Source: Phenylobacterium sp. (lineage in GTDB: Bacteria; Pseudomonadota; Alphaproteobacteria; Caulobacterales; Caulobacteraceae). From it: a stretch of 44,402 nt of DNA. The stretch lies in NCBI RefSeq assembly GCF_025351295.1, contig NZ_JANXWD010000068.1:1-44402 (forward strand), read 5' to 3'. A model generated the notes under the pieces. The model was not told the origin of the DNA. It saw only the letters and a program-made list of their open reading frames with translations, and made no database searches. Made by a program: the position numbers and the translations under genes. Below, piece by piece: positions 1 to 8,441 of the stretch; position 1 is the stretch's first letter; every line of letters begins with the position of its first letter.

Positions 1-2501
1 GCGGGAGTATCGGGGATCACCCGCATGCAGTTGGAGTGGGCGTCCGGATAGCGGGTGGTCCAGGCCTCCTCCATGGTGAAGGGGATCAGCGGGGCCAGCC
101 AGGCGGTCAGGCGCTCGAACACCGCCTGCATCACGGTGCGCGCTGCGCGGCGGGTGATCGCGGTCGGCTGGTCGCAGTACAGGCTGTCACGGCGGATGTC
201 GAAGAACAGCGATGACAGCTCGTTCTGGCAGAACTCGGTCAGTGGCCGGATCACGTCCTGGAAGACGTAGCCCTCGTAGGCGGCCCGCACCTGGACATCC
301 AGCTCGTACAGCCGGTGCAGGATGAACCGCTCCAGCGGCGGCATCTGGTCCAGCTCCACCGCCTCGTCCGGGGAATAGTCGGCCAGCGCGCCCAGCAGGT
401 AGCGGACCGTGTTGCGCAGCTTGCGATAGGCGTCGGAGGTGGTCTGCAGCACGGTCTTGCCGATCCGGCTGTCGTCCGAATAGTCGATCATCGCCGCCCA
501 GAGGCGGATGATCTCGGCGCCGCTCTCGCGGATGACGACCTCAGGGTCGACCACGTTGCCCTTGGACTTGCTCATCTTCTCGCCGGCCTCGTCCATGGTG
601 AAGCCGTGGGTGAGGATGGCGTCGAAGGGCGCGCGGCCACGGGTTCCGGAGCTCTCCAGCAGCGAGGACTGGAACCAGCCGCGGTGCTGGTCGGAGCCTT
701 CCAGATAGAGGTCGGCCGGCCAGTGGGTGTGGGCGCGGTGCTCCAGCGTGAACGCGTGGGTGGAGCCCGAGTCGAACCAGACGTCGAGGATGTCCTCGAC
801 CTTCTCGAAGCGCTGCGGATCGTGCTCGCCCAGGAAATCGGCGTCCGGCCGGGTGAACCAGGCGTCGGCGCCCTCGGCCAGGATGGCGGCGACGATGCGC
901 TTGTCGACCTCAGGGTCGTGCAGCGGCTGGTTGGTTTCCTTGTCGACGAACATGGCCAGGGGCGCGCCCCAGGCCCGCTGGCGGCTGATCAGCCAGTCGG
1001 GCCGGCTCTCGACCATCGAGCGGATGCGGTTGCGGCCGGCGGCCGGGTAGAACGCCGTCGCCTCGATGGCCTCCAGCGCCGTCTCGCGCAGGCTGCGGCC
1101 GCCGTGGGCGGCGTCGTCCAGCGGCTCGTCCATGCGGATGAACCACTGCGGCGTGTTGCGGAAGATCACCGGGGCCTTGGAGCGCCAGGAGTGCGGATAG
1201 CTGTGCTCCAGCCGCCCGCGCGCCAGCAGGCGGCCGGCCTCGATCAACTTGTCGATGACCGCGGGGTTGGCGGGGCCGAACTTCCCGGCCTTCTTGCCCT
1301 CGGTCTCCAACACCTTGAGGCCCGCGAACAGGGCGACGTGCGGATAGTAGGCGCCGTCCGCATCGACGGTCTCCGGGATCTCGCGATGCCCGTGCGCCAG
1401 CCAGACCACATAGTCGTCGGCGCCGTGTCCCGGCGCGGTGTGGACGAAGCCGGTCCCGGCGTCGTCGGTGACGTGGTCGCCGCTGAGCAGCGGCACGCCG
1501 AAGCTGTAGTAGTTGTCGAGGTTGGCCAGCGGGTGCTCGCAGACCATGCCCTGGCAGTCGACGCTCTCGACCTTTCGGGCCCTGGCGATCTTCGCGGCCT
1601 TGAACACTTCGTCGGCCAGCTTCTCGGCGACGATCAGCCGGTCGCCGGCCTTGGCCCAGGGCTCGAACTCCAGCCCCTGCTCCATCGCCTCAACCTGGTA
1701 GACGGCGTAGGCGATGGCTTCGTTGTAACTGATCGCCCGGTTGGCCGGGATGGTCCAGGGCGTGGTGGTCCAGATCACCACGCTGGCGCCGCGGGCCGCG
1801 TCGCTGCCCTCGGTCACCGGGAACTTCACCCAGACCGTGGGGCTGTTGTGGTCGTGGTACTCGACCTCGGCGTCGGCCAGGGCGGTGCGTTCCACCGGGC
1901 TCCACATCACCGGCTTGGAGCCGCGGTAGAGCTGCTTGCTGGCCACGAACTTGTGGAACTCGGCGACGATCGCGGCCTCGCTCGAATAGTCCATGGTGGC
2001 GTAGCGGTGTTCCCAATCGCCGATCACCCCCAGCCGCTTGAAGCCGCTCATCTGGACGCCGATCCAGTGGGTTGCGTATTCGCGGCAGCGGGTGCGGAAC
2101 TCCGCCTTGGAGACCTCGTCCTTCCGGCGACCTTGGCCGCGCAGCTCCTCCTCGATCTTCCACTCGATCGGCAGGCCGTGGCAGTCCCAGCCAGGGACGT
2201 AGTCGACGTCGTAGCCCAGCAGGAACCGCGAGCGGACCACGAAGTCCTTCAGGGTCTTCTGCAGCGCATGGCCGATGTGGATGGCCCCGTTGGCGTAGGG
2301 CGGCCCGTCATGCAGCACGAACAGCGGCGCCCCCGCCCGCTGCCGCTCGGCGCGCATGGCGTTGTAGAGGTCCAGCGCCGCCCAGCGCGCCAGGATCTGC
2401 GGTTCCTTCTGCGGCAGGCCGGCGCGCATGGGGAAGGGCGTCTCGGGGAGGAAGACGGTCTCGCGGTAGTCGCGAACGGGCTTGTCGGCGTCGTCGGCCA
2501 T
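1..2501 (-). CDS. ileS: Isoleucine--tRNA ligase (5' part, cut by window edge)
   Basis: Cytoplasmic class I aminoacyl-tRNA synthetase that charges tRNA-Ile with isoleucine. The reverse-strand frame starts at the ATG at 2501 and is open to base 1, giving 833 residues. The usual length is about 930-970, so roughly 100 C-terminal residues, including the usual tRNA-contacting tail, lie outside the window. Residues 68-80 read PYANGAIHIGHAL-like and contain the HIGH motif (75-78). The KMSKS loop is at 642-646 (EKMSKSKGN). Between them lies the large CP1 editing insertion, with a TTTPWTIPAN-type stretch. WDCHGLPIE and WFDSGSTHAF, both typical of IleRS, are also visible. In many proteobacteria ileS sits next to ribF and lspA, but here ribF lies 26 kb away. 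Identification is essentially certain; only the end is missing. Confidence 0.97.
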   Translation of the reverse strand, partial: MADDADKPVRDYRETVFLPETPFPMRAGLPQKEPQILARWAALDLYNAMRAERQRAGAPLFVLHDGPPYANGAIHIGHALQKTLKDFVVRSRFLLGYDVDYVPGWDCHGLPIEWKIEEELRGQGRRKDEVSKAEFRTRCREYATHWIGVQMSGFKRLGVIGDWEHRYATMDYSSEAAIVAEFHKFVASKQLYRGSKPVMWSPVERTALADAEVEYHDHNSPTVWVKFPVTEGSDAARGASVVIWTTTPWTIPANRAISYNEAIAYAVYQVEAMEQGLEFEPWAKAGDRLIVAEKLADEVFKAAKIARARKVESVDCQGMVCEHPLANLDNYYSFGVPLLSGDHVTDDAGTGFVHTAPGHGADDYVVWLAHGHREIPETVDADGAYYPHVALFAGLKVLETEGKKAGKFGPANPAVIDKLIEAGRLLARGRLEHSYPHSWRSKAPVIFRNTPQWFIRMDEPLDDAAHGGRSLRETALEAIEATAFYPAAGRNRIRSMVESRPDWLISRQRAWGAPLAMFVDKETNQPLHDPEVDKRIVAAILAEGADAWFTRPDADFLGEHDPQRFEKVEDILDVWFDSGSTHAFTLEHRAHTHWPADLYLEGSDQHRGWFQSSLLESSGTRGRAPFDAILTHGFTMDEAGEKMSKSKGNVVDPEVVIRESGAEIIRLWAAMIDYSDDSRIGKTVLQTTSDAYRKLRNTVRYLLGALADYSPDEAVELDQMPPLERFILHRLYELDVQVRAAYEGYVFQDVIRPLTEFCQNELSSLFFDIRRDSLYCDQPTAITRRAARTVMQAVFERLTAWLAPLIPFTMEEAWTTRYPDAHSNCMRVIPDTP

Positions 2502-2878
2502 GACTCTATCCAGTAGGTCCGGAGGTTCTGAGGTGCGGGATGAAGACCCGGCGCGCGCGACCGTCCAGCGGCGTCACGCCGGGCGGGTAATTCGCAGGCT
2601 CGTCCGAACCGAAAACATGGCCGTGGCTCTAGCAGAGAGCGGCGTGGGCGTCATCCCCCGGCCTGGCCGCCGCGGACCCCCGGCCGACGCCGCGTGCGAT
2701 AGGGGTGGTGTTCCGGGAGATGTTCGGCTATAGACCTCCCGTCGAATATCGCTTTGGTTCGGTTGCTCTCCACGCTTGTTCCTCGGATCGAGCCCGGACT
2801 TCCCAAAAACCTCACCGACATTTTGATTTCTCGTCCCGTTCTGGGGCGCACGAACACTTACTGAAGAGAGACAAGATC
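2502..2878. promoter_or_regulatory. Intergenic region between ileS and the cold-shock gene
   Basis: These 377 bases separate two divergent genes and must hold both promoters. No convincing reading frame is present. A possible -10 box (TATAGA) on the plus strand is at about 2729-2734. If it is used, the cold-shock transcript would have a leader of roughly 140 nt, which would fit the long structured leaders known for cspA-type genes. No good -35 box was seen, so the promoter is tentative. A GAGAG ribosome-binding site lies just before 2879. Confidence 0.35.
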
Positions 2879-3088
2879 ATGACCACCGGCACCGTTAAGT
2901 GGTTCAACGCCACCAAGGGCTTCGGCTTCATTCAACCTGACGACGGCGGCAACGACGTTTTCGTGCACATCTCCGCCGTCGAGCGTGCGGGCCTCGGCTC
3001 GCTGAACGAAGGCCAGAAGGTGTCGTTCGAACTCGAGCGCGACCAGCGCAGCGGCAAGATGTCCGCTGGCCAACTGCAGTCGGCCTAA
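2879..3088 (+). CDS. Cold-shock domain protein (CspA family)
   Basis: A 69-residue single cold-shock domain that binds single-stranded RNA or DNA and acts as an RNA chaperone. It starts [10 protein letters not shown], the classical CSD start. RNP1 is KGFGFIQ (residues 13-19) and RNP2 is VFVHIS (27-32). The length matches the 66-70 residues normal for the family. The frame is open upstream to about 2705, but the CSD begins exactly at the ATG at 2879, which is preceded by GAAGAGAG, so the shorter start is chosen. A long leader and a 12-bp hairpin directly after the stop suggest a monocistronic mRNA. Which numbered Csp paralogue it is cannot be told from one copy. Confidence 0.95.
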   Translation: MTTGTVKWFNATKGFGFIQPDDGGNDVFVHISAVERAGLGSLNEGQKVSFELERDQRSGKMSAGQLQSA

Positions 3089-3104
3089 GGGGCGACCGGG
3101 TTTT

Positions 3105-3135
3105 CCGGCGGCGCGGGCTTGTGCCGCGCCGCCGG
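3105..3135 (+). terminator. Strong hairpin after the cold-shock gene
   Basis: Perfect 12-bp stem CCGGCGGCGCGG / CCGCGCCGCCGG (3105-3116 and 3124-3135) with a 7-nt loop, 16 nt after the stop codon. There is no T-tract after it, so it may stabilise the mRNA 3' end or help Rho-dependent ending rather than act as a classical intrinsic terminator. Confidence 0.6.
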
Positions 3136-3153
3136 AGCGCCCATCCGTAGACC

Positions 3154-3396
3154 ATGACAACATCGACCATCGAACGCGCCTATATGCTGGCCCGCTCGGG
3201 GCAGATGCCCGACCTCGCCAGGTTGAAGCAGCGCCTCAAGGCGGACGGCTGCCGCGCCGTTGACGCCCTGCTGGCGCCTCGCGCCATCCGCGGCCACCTC
3301 GAAGCCATCTGCTCGGCGACCTATCAGGCCGCCGCGGCCGATCGACCCGCGACGCCTGAACCCGCGGCGTCCGAGCTGGCGGCCCTCGAGGACTGA
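3154..3396 (+). CDS. Small conserved-looking protein, function unknown
   Basis: 80 residues, starting MTTSTIERAYMLARSG. The N-terminal half, with alternating hydrophobic and charged positions (AYMLARSGQMPDLARLKQRL), looks helical. The C-terminal 25 residues are Ala/Pro-rich and probably disordered. No membrane segment or known motif is seen. It is the first of three small plus-strand genes packed tail to head; its stop lies 3 bases before the next ATG. Codon use matches the surrounding genes, which favours a real gene. I recall similar small proteins in related alphaproteobacteria but cannot name a family. Confidence 0.6.
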   Translation: MTTSTIERAYMLARSGQMPDLARLKQRLKADGCRAVDALLAPRAIRGHLEAICSATYQAAAADRPATPEPAASELAALED

Positions 3397-3399
3397 TCC

Positions 3400-3561
3400 A
3401 TGGCCCGCAAGCCGAACTACCAGTTCGAGCGCATGGAGCGCGACCGCCAGAAGGCCATCAAGACGGCCGAGAAGGCGTCCGCCAAGCGCGAACAGCGTGA
3501 CCGCGACCGCGCCGAGGCCAACCCTGCCGGCGCCGGCGATCCGGCCGCCGACGACACCTGA
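3400..3561 (+). CDS. Very small, highly charged protein, function unknown
   Basis: 53 residues beginning MARKPNYQFERMERDRQKAI. Lys, Arg, Glu and Asp make up almost half of residues 10-40, and the spacing suggests one long helix or a short coiled coil. The tail (NPAGAGDPAADDT) looks disordered. The ATG is 3 bases after the stop of the preceding gene, whose last codons (GAGGACTGATCC) supply a GAGG ribosome-binding site, so the two are probably translationally coupled. Small proteins starting MARKPxYxFER are, from memory, common in alphaproteobacteria, without a known role. Confidence 0.6.
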   Translation: MARKPNYQFERMERDRQKAIKTAEKASAKREQRDRDRAEANPAGAGDPAADDT

Positions 3562-3569
3562 GATCCAAC

Positions 3570-3827
3570 ATGCCCAGTGGCGTCATCTACAATCACGAGA
3601 CCGTCCAGCTGGACGGCGAAACCTTCTCCGACTGCGAATTCCGCGACTCCCGCCTGGTCTATTCCGGCGGCGCTCCCCCGGTGTTCGCCAGCTGCCAGTT
3701 CCATGGCTGCGACTGGAAGCAGGACGACGCCGCTTCCAACACCCTGGCCTATCTGAAGGCCATGTGGAGCGTCGGCGCCAAGTCGAACGTCCAGGCCCTG
3801 ATCAAGGACATCACCGTCGCACGGTGA
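3570..3827 (+). CDS. Small protein with pentapeptide-like CEF/CRF steps, function unknown
   Basis: 85 residues. The middle contains FSDCEFRDSRLVYSG and FASCQFHGCDW, alternating short strands with Cys-x-Phe steps. This resembles a short right-handed beta-helix of the pentapeptide kind, followed by an amphipathic C-terminal helix (NTLAYLKAMWSVGAKSNVQA). It starts 8 bases after the preceding stop and is the last gene of the small-ORF trio. No signal peptide or membrane segment. It looks like a soluble cytoplasmic protein; no function is claimed. Confidence 0.6.
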   Translation: MPSGVIYNHETVQLDGETFSDCEFRDSRLVYSGGAPPVFASCQFHGCDWKQDDAASNTLAYLKAMWSVGAKSNVQALIKDITVAR

Positions 3828-3928
3828 GGCGTCCTGCGCCGCCCGCGTCGCCTGCAGGGTTCATCCATCTTGACGTCATGCGTCGCCGAGATCCCGCGGC
3901 CCCCCGGTAGAGGGGGCGGCGAGGAGGC

Positions 3929-4726
3929 TCAGCAGGTACTCCCGCCGTCCACCACGATGGTCTGACCCGTCGTCCACGCCCCGGCGCGGGAGGCCAGGTA
4001 TACCGCGGCGCCGGCCAGGTCGTCGGGTTCGCCCAGCCGGCGGAGCGGGGTGCCGGAGCTGGCGCGTTCCTCGCCGGCGGGGGTGTCCCACAGCGCCTTG
4101 ACGAAGTCGGTCTTGACCAGGCCGGGGGCGACGCAGTTCACCCGGATATTGAACGGGCCCAGCTCGTGCGCGAGGTTGCGGGCCAGCTGCATGTCGGCGG
4201 CCTTGGAGATGCAGTAGGCGCCGATCACCTCCGAGCCGCGCAGGCCGCCGATGGAGGAGACGATGATCACCACCCCGTCCTTCCGCGCCTTCATCTCCGG
4301 GGCAACCATGCCGATCATCCAGTTGTTGGCGACGATGTTGTTGGTGAGGATCTTGCCGAAGGCGTCGTCGGAGATGTCGAGCTGGCTGCCATAGAACGGG
4401 TTCGAGGCGGCGTTGCAGACCAGGATGTCGATCTGGCCGAACGCCTTGCGGGTCTCGTCCATCAGCCGCTGCAGGTCGTCCTTGGACGAGATGTTGGCCG
4501 GCACGGCGATGGCGTGGCCGGGCGACCTGGCGTTGATGCCGGCGGCGACCTCCTCGCAGGGGCCGGCCTTGCGCGACGAGATCACCACCTTGGCGCCCTG
4601 GCGGGCCATGTGCTCGGCGATGGCGCGGCCGATGCCGCGCGAGGAGCCGGTGATCACCGCCACCTTGCCGGTGAGGTCGAACAGGCCGCCGGCGCCGACC
4701 TTGGGGGCTTGCAGAACTTCGCTCAC
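3929..4726 (-). CDS. Short-chain dehydrogenase/reductase (SDR)
   Basis: NAD(P)-dependent oxidoreductase of the classical SDR family, 265 residues. The cofactor loop is TGSSRGIG (26-33), the NAA(S) structural motif is at 105-108, and the catalytic Ser (157 or 158), Tyr171 and Lys175 are in place (YCISK). The end, TGQTIVVDGGSTC, is typical of the 3-oxoacyl-ACP-reductase-like branch. An Arg in SSR near residue 52 may favour NADP(H). The substrate cannot be read from sequence; similar proteins in acyl-CoA-rich genomes are often dehydrogenases of hydroxyacyl or alicyclic alcohols. It is transcribed alone, divergent from the PQQ dehydrogenase 190 bases away. Confidence 0.92.
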   Translation of the reverse strand: MSEVLQAPKVGAGGLFDLTGKVAVITGSSRGIGRAIAEHMARQGAKVVISSRKAGPCEEVAAGINARSPGHAIAVPANISSKDDLQRLMDETRKAFGQIDILVCNAASNPFYGSQLDISDDAFGKILTNNIVANNWMIGMVAPEMKARKDGVVIIVSSIGGLRGSEVIGAYCISKAADMQLARNLAHELGPFNIRVNCVAPGLVKTDFVKALWDTPAGEERASSGTPLRRLGEPDDLAGAAVYLASRAGAWTTGQTIVVDGGSTC

Positions 4727-4916
4727 GGCGTTCTCCCGAACAGTTGTTTGAGGTTTGCGGCCATTTGCGATGCGAGGCGCCGGCCGGTCAAGGCGCCCCT
4801 TGGCGCGGGCAAGGTCCGGCCGACCTTGTTTCGCCGCGGAGATTTACGTCGGCGTCCGATGGCCTATCGTCGGGCCCGAAGCGGCCGGAAGCGTCGCGGG
4901 ACATCGGGGGACGCGT

Positions 4917-6824
4917 ATGACGCTCATGGGCAGGCTGGCCATCGCCGGCATGATGGCGGTCGGCCTTGGCGGCGCGGCCAGGGCGCAGGACAATACCCTG
5001 AACACCCTGCCGCACCCGGGTCAGGCAGTCTATCGCGCCCACTGCGCCGCCTGCCACGACAGTCCCGACACCAGTCGGGCGCCGGCCAAGGCGACCCTGT
5101 CGGCGATGAGCTATCAGGTGCTGTCGTTCGCCCTGACCAAGGGCAAGATGCAGGCCCAGGCGGCCGACCTCGGCGAGGCGGAACGCGGCCAGCTGATCAA
5201 CTACCTGACCGGCCGCTCCACCGCGACGCTGGACGCTTGGAGCCAGGGCATGATGTGCAAGGGGGCGCGCCGCACGGTGGACCTCAGGGCCGCGCCCAGC
5301 GTCTCGACCTATGGCTTCGACGCGCGCAACACCCGGGTGCTGACGGCGGCGCAGACCGGGCTGACCAAGGCCAAGCTGTCGAAGCTGAACCTCGCCTGGG
5401 CCATCGGCTTTCCGGACGTGACCATGATCCGCGCGCAGCCGGCGGTGGTGGGGAACACCATCTTCCTGCCGGTGGCCGAGGCGTCGGCCATGTACGCCTT
5501 CGACGTCAGTGTCCCGGCCAAGCCCTGCCTGAAATGGGTCTACAACACCCCGGGCGGCGCGCCGCTGCGGTCCAGCCCCGGCTATGGGGTGATCGCCGAT
5601 GGCCGGGCGGTGCTGGCCTTCTCCGGCCTGGACTCCACCCTGCATGTAGTGGACGCAAGGACCGGCAAGGCGCTCTGGACCAAGAACCTGGCCAGCTATT
5701 CCTATTCCCTGACGACGGGCACGCCGCGGGTGCTCAAGGACCGGATCGTTGTCCCGGTCAGCCAGTTCGAGATCATGCAGGCGTCCGACAACAGGGTGCG
5801 GTGCTGCACCAACCACGGCTTCGTCCTGTCGCTCGAGCCGGCGACCGGCAAGCAGCAGTGGCGCTACGACACCATGGAGGACGCCAAGCCGCTGCGGGAC
5901 CGCGGCGACGGCCAGATGCTGTGGGGGCCGTCCGGGGCGCCGATCTGGAACTCGCCGGTGGTCGATGAGGCGCGCGGCCTGATCTACTTTGGCACCGGCG
6001 AGAGCAATTCGCCGCCGGCGCACAGGAACACCGACGCCCTGATCGCGGTGCATCTGAAGGACGGGACCGAGGCCTGGAGCCTGCAGGCGACGGCGCAGGA
6101 CATCTTCAACGTCGGCTGCGGGCCCAGGCCCCGGACCGAGCAGATGAACTGCGTCTCCGACACGGTCTATCGCGACGTGGACTTCGGCGCCTCGCTGATC
6201 CTGGGCCACCTGAAGAGCGGCCAGGACGTGGTGTTCGCGGGCCAGAAGTCGGGGACGGTCTGGGCGCTGGATCCGGACACGGGCAGGGTGATCTGGCGGC
6301 GCGACATCGGCTCAGGCGCGCCGAACGGCGGCATCCACTGGGGCATCGCCTTCCAGGACGACACGGTGTTCGTGCCGGTCGCGGTGGTCGGGCGGCAACT
6401 GCCGGGCGGGCCGCCGATCGACCCCGCGCTGCAGCCCGGGATGTACGCGGTCGACGCCAACACCGGCGCGATCAAGTGGACCTATGCGGTCAGGTCCGAC
6501 TGCGCCAACGGGCGGAACAAGCGGGCGCCGCGCTGCGAGCGCAACTTCGGCTTCTCCGGCGCCCCCGCGCTGATCGACGGGGCGCTGGTACAGGGCAGCC
6601 TGGACGGGCGGCTGTTCGTGATCGACGCCAAGACCGGCGCGGAGCTGTGGACCTTCGACACCTTGCGCGACTACACGACGCTGAACGGCGTGCCCGGCAA
6701 GGGCGGCTCGATCGACGCGGCTTCCATCGTCGGCGTGAACGGGTTGGTGCTGGCGGGGTCGGGCTACGGAATGTTCGGCCAGGCGCCGGGCAATGTGCTG
6801 CTGGCCTTCCGGCCCCGGCCCTGA
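4917..6824 (+). CDS. Periplasmic cytochrome c-PQQ dehydrogenase, polyvinyl-alcohol dehydrogenase type
   Basis: 635 residues. A signal peptide (MTLMGRLAIAGMMAVGLGGA, then ARA-Q) is followed by a short cytochrome c domain: haem site CAACH at 43-47, with a probable distal Met78 (KGKMQ). The rest is a PQQ beta-propeller with repeated W-motifs, for example VVDARTGKALW, SLEPATGKQQW, ALDPDTGRVIW, AVDANTGAIKW and VIDAKTGAELW. Haem domain in front of propeller, with total length about 640, is the arrangement of polyvinyl-alcohol dehydrogenase (PVADH). Such enzymes oxidise secondary alcohols and pass electrons to the respiratory chain. The frame extends upstream to 4755, but the ATG at 4917 has a G-rich site before it and begins the signal peptide. 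The real substrate may be another polyol. Confidence 0.85.
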   Translation: MTLMGRLAIAGMMAVGLGGAARAQDNTLNTLPHPGQAVYRAHCAACHDSPDTSRAPAKATLSAMSYQVLSFALTKGKMQAQAADLGEAERGQLINYLTGRSTATLDAWSQGMMCKGARRTVDLRAAPSVSTYGFDARNTRVLTAAQTGLTKAKLSKLNLAWAIGFPDVTMIRAQPAVVGNTIFLPVAEASAMYAFDVSVPAKPCLKWVYNTPGGAPLRSSPGYGVIADGRAVLAFSGLDSTLHVVDARTGKALWTKNLASYSYSLTTGTPRVLKDRIVVPVSQFEIMQASDNRVRCCTNHGFVLSLEPATGKQQWRYDTMEDAKPLRDRGDGQMLWGPSGAPIWNSPVVDEARGLIYFGTGESNSPPAHRNTDALIAVHLKDGTEAWSLQATAQDIFNVGCGPRPRTEQMNCVSDTVYRDVDFGASLILGHLKSGQDVVFAGQKSGTVWALDPDTGRVIWRRDIGSGAPNGGIHWGIAFQDDTVFVPVAVVGRQLPGGPPIDPALQPGMYAVDANTGAIKWTYAVRSDCANGRNKRAPRCERNFGFSGAPALIDGALVQGSLDGRLFVIDAKTGAELWTFDTLRDYTTLNGVPGKGGSIDAASIVGVNGLVLAGSGYGMFGQAPGNVLLAFRPRP

Positions 6825-6856
6825 CAGCATCCGGCGAGCCAAGGGCGGGAACGACG

Positions 6857-8332
6857 ATGCGGACTTTCGGACGGCTCTTGCTGCTGGCCCTGGCGGCGAT
6901 CGTCGCGCTGGTCGCGGTGGTGCTGGTCAGGACCTTCACCTTCAATGGGACGCCCGCCGCCGGCCTCGGCGCGATCAAGGTCGCTGCGCCGGTCAGTGTC
7001 GACCTCGACGCCGCCGCGCGGCATCTCAGCCAGGCGGTACAGATCCCCACGGTGCGCCACCAGGACGGGGCCGGGGACGAGGACGCCCAGTGGACCCGGC
7101 TGCACGACCTGCTGGCCGGCGCCTATCCGGTGGCGACGGCGGCCATGACCCGCGTCGAACTGACCAGCCGGACGCTGGTGTTCACCTGGCCGGGCGCCGA
7201 CCCCTCGCTGGCGCCCATCGTGCTGATGGCGCACCAGGACGTGGTGCCGGTGACCGAGGGCACCGAGCGGAACTGGACGCATCCGCCGTTCTCCGGCGCC
7301 ATCGCCGACGGGGCGGTCTGGGGCCGCGGGTCGGTGGACGACAAGGGCTCGCTGATCGGCATCTTCGAGGCCATCGAGACCCTGGCCAAGGGCGGCTTCA
7401 AGCCGAAGCGCACCGTCATCGTGGTCTCCGGCGGCGACGAGGAGGTGGTCGGCCAGGGCGGGCGAGCGGCGGCGGCCTATCTGCAGGCCAAGGGGATCAA
7501 GGCCGAGTTCGTGGTCGACGAGGGTCTGCTGGTGGTCAGCGACAATCCGCTGAGCGGCGGGCGGCTGGCGATGATCGGCACGGCCGAGAAGGGCTATGCG
7601 ACGCTGCGGGTCACCGCCAAGGCGGCGGGCGGCCACTCTTCCGCCCCGCCGGCCGGCGGCGGCGGCGTGGTGACCCTGTCCAAGGCGGTGGTGGCGATCG
7701 CGGGGTCGCCCTTCCCGATGACCTTCCGCGGGCCCGGCGCGGACCTGATTCGGACCATCGCGCCCAAGGCCGCCTTCCCGATCCGCATGGCGGTGGCCAA
7801 CCAATGGCTGCTGGGCGGCGTGCTGGTTGGCCAGGCCGGCAGGAGCGCGGGCGGCGCGGCGTTGCTGCACACCACGATCGCGCCGACCATGCTGAAGGGC
7901 AGCCCCAAGGAGAACGTGCTGCCGCAGGACGCCACCGCCTGGATCAACTACCGCATCGCGCCGGGCGACACCGCGGCCACGGTGATGGCGCGGGCCAAGG
8001 CGGCGGTCGGCAAGCTGCCGGTGACCCTGGCCTGGAATGCGCCGCCGAACGAGCCGACGCCCGTGTCCTCGACCAGCTCCTGGGGCTGGAAGGTGCTGGC
8101 CGCGACGGCCGGGGCGGTCTCGGACGCGCCGGTGGCGCCCAGCCTGGTCACCGCCGGCACCGACAGCCGCTTCCTCACCCCGGTGGCCAAGGACGTCTAC
8201 CGCTTCCAGCCGGTGGAGTTCGGGATGAAGGACGTGGAGATGATCCACGGCACCAACGAGCACATGACGCTGCAGAACCTGGAGAAGATGGTCCAGTTCT
8301 ACGCCCGCCTGATCGGCACGGCGGCGGGGTAA
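6857..8332 (+). CDS. Membrane-anchored M20 family metallopeptidase/amidohydrolase
   Basis: 491 residues. One N-terminal membrane helix (about residues 5-25) is followed by an M20 zinc-peptidase fold. Metal and catalytic positions are visible: H126 and D128 in AHQDVVP, D161/D162 in GRGSVDDKGS, the E195-E196 pair in GGDEEVVG, D221/E222 in VVDEGL, and H469 in GTNEHM near the C-terminus. The dimerisation (lid) domain lies between. Length, anchor and motifs resemble the CPS1/PM20D1 branch of M20, which hydrolyses peptides or N-acyl amino acids. It starts 32 bases after the PQQ dehydrogenase on the same strand, so the two may form an operon; a functional link is only inferred. Confidence 0.88.
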   Translation: MRTFGRLLLLALAAIVALVAVVLVRTFTFNGTPAAGLGAIKVAAPVSVDLDAAARHLSQAVQIPTVRHQDGAGDEDAQWTRLHDLLAGAYPVATAAMTRVELTSRTLVFTWPGADPSLAPIVLMAHQDVVPVTEGTERNWTHPPFSGAIADGAVWGRGSVDDKGSLIGIFEAIETLAKGGFKPKRTVIVVSGGDEEVVGQGGRAAAAYLQAKGIKAEFVVDEGLLVVSDNPLSGGRLAMIGTAEKGYATLRVTAKAAGGHSSAPPAGGGGVVTLSKAVVAIAGSPFPMTFRGPGADLIRTIAPKAAFPIRMAVANQWLLGGVLVGQAGRSAGGAALLHTTIAPTMLKGSPKENVLPQDATAWINYRIAPGDTAATVMARAKAAVGKLPVTLAWNAPPNEPTPVSSTSSWGWKVLAATAGAVSDAPVAPSLVTAGTDSRFLTPVAKDVYRFQPVEFGMKDVEMIHGTNEHMTLQNLEKMVQFYARLIGTAAG

Positions 8333-8441
8333 GCACGATTGTGGCGCCGTGACCGCTTGCCGGACGGCTCCCGGAGCAATAACTCCAAGACTACGAAACC
8401 TCCGCCGCGCTCTTCCCGCGGCGCCTGACCAAGGCGCGACA

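Noticed and set aside
315..2516. 733-codon open frame opposite ileS
   Set aside because: It is the antisense of the conserved isoleucyl-tRNA synthetase; G+C-rich codon bias keeps the complementary frame open. The product is Leu/Val/Gly-rich without any known domain.
3876..4091. Short frame overlapping the SDR 3' end
   Set aside because: Shadow frame inside the SDR gene with no ribosome-binding site.
4755..4916. N-terminal extension of the PQQ dehydrogenase
   Set aside because: The signal peptide begins at 4917; the extra 54 residues are Arg-rich and would block export.
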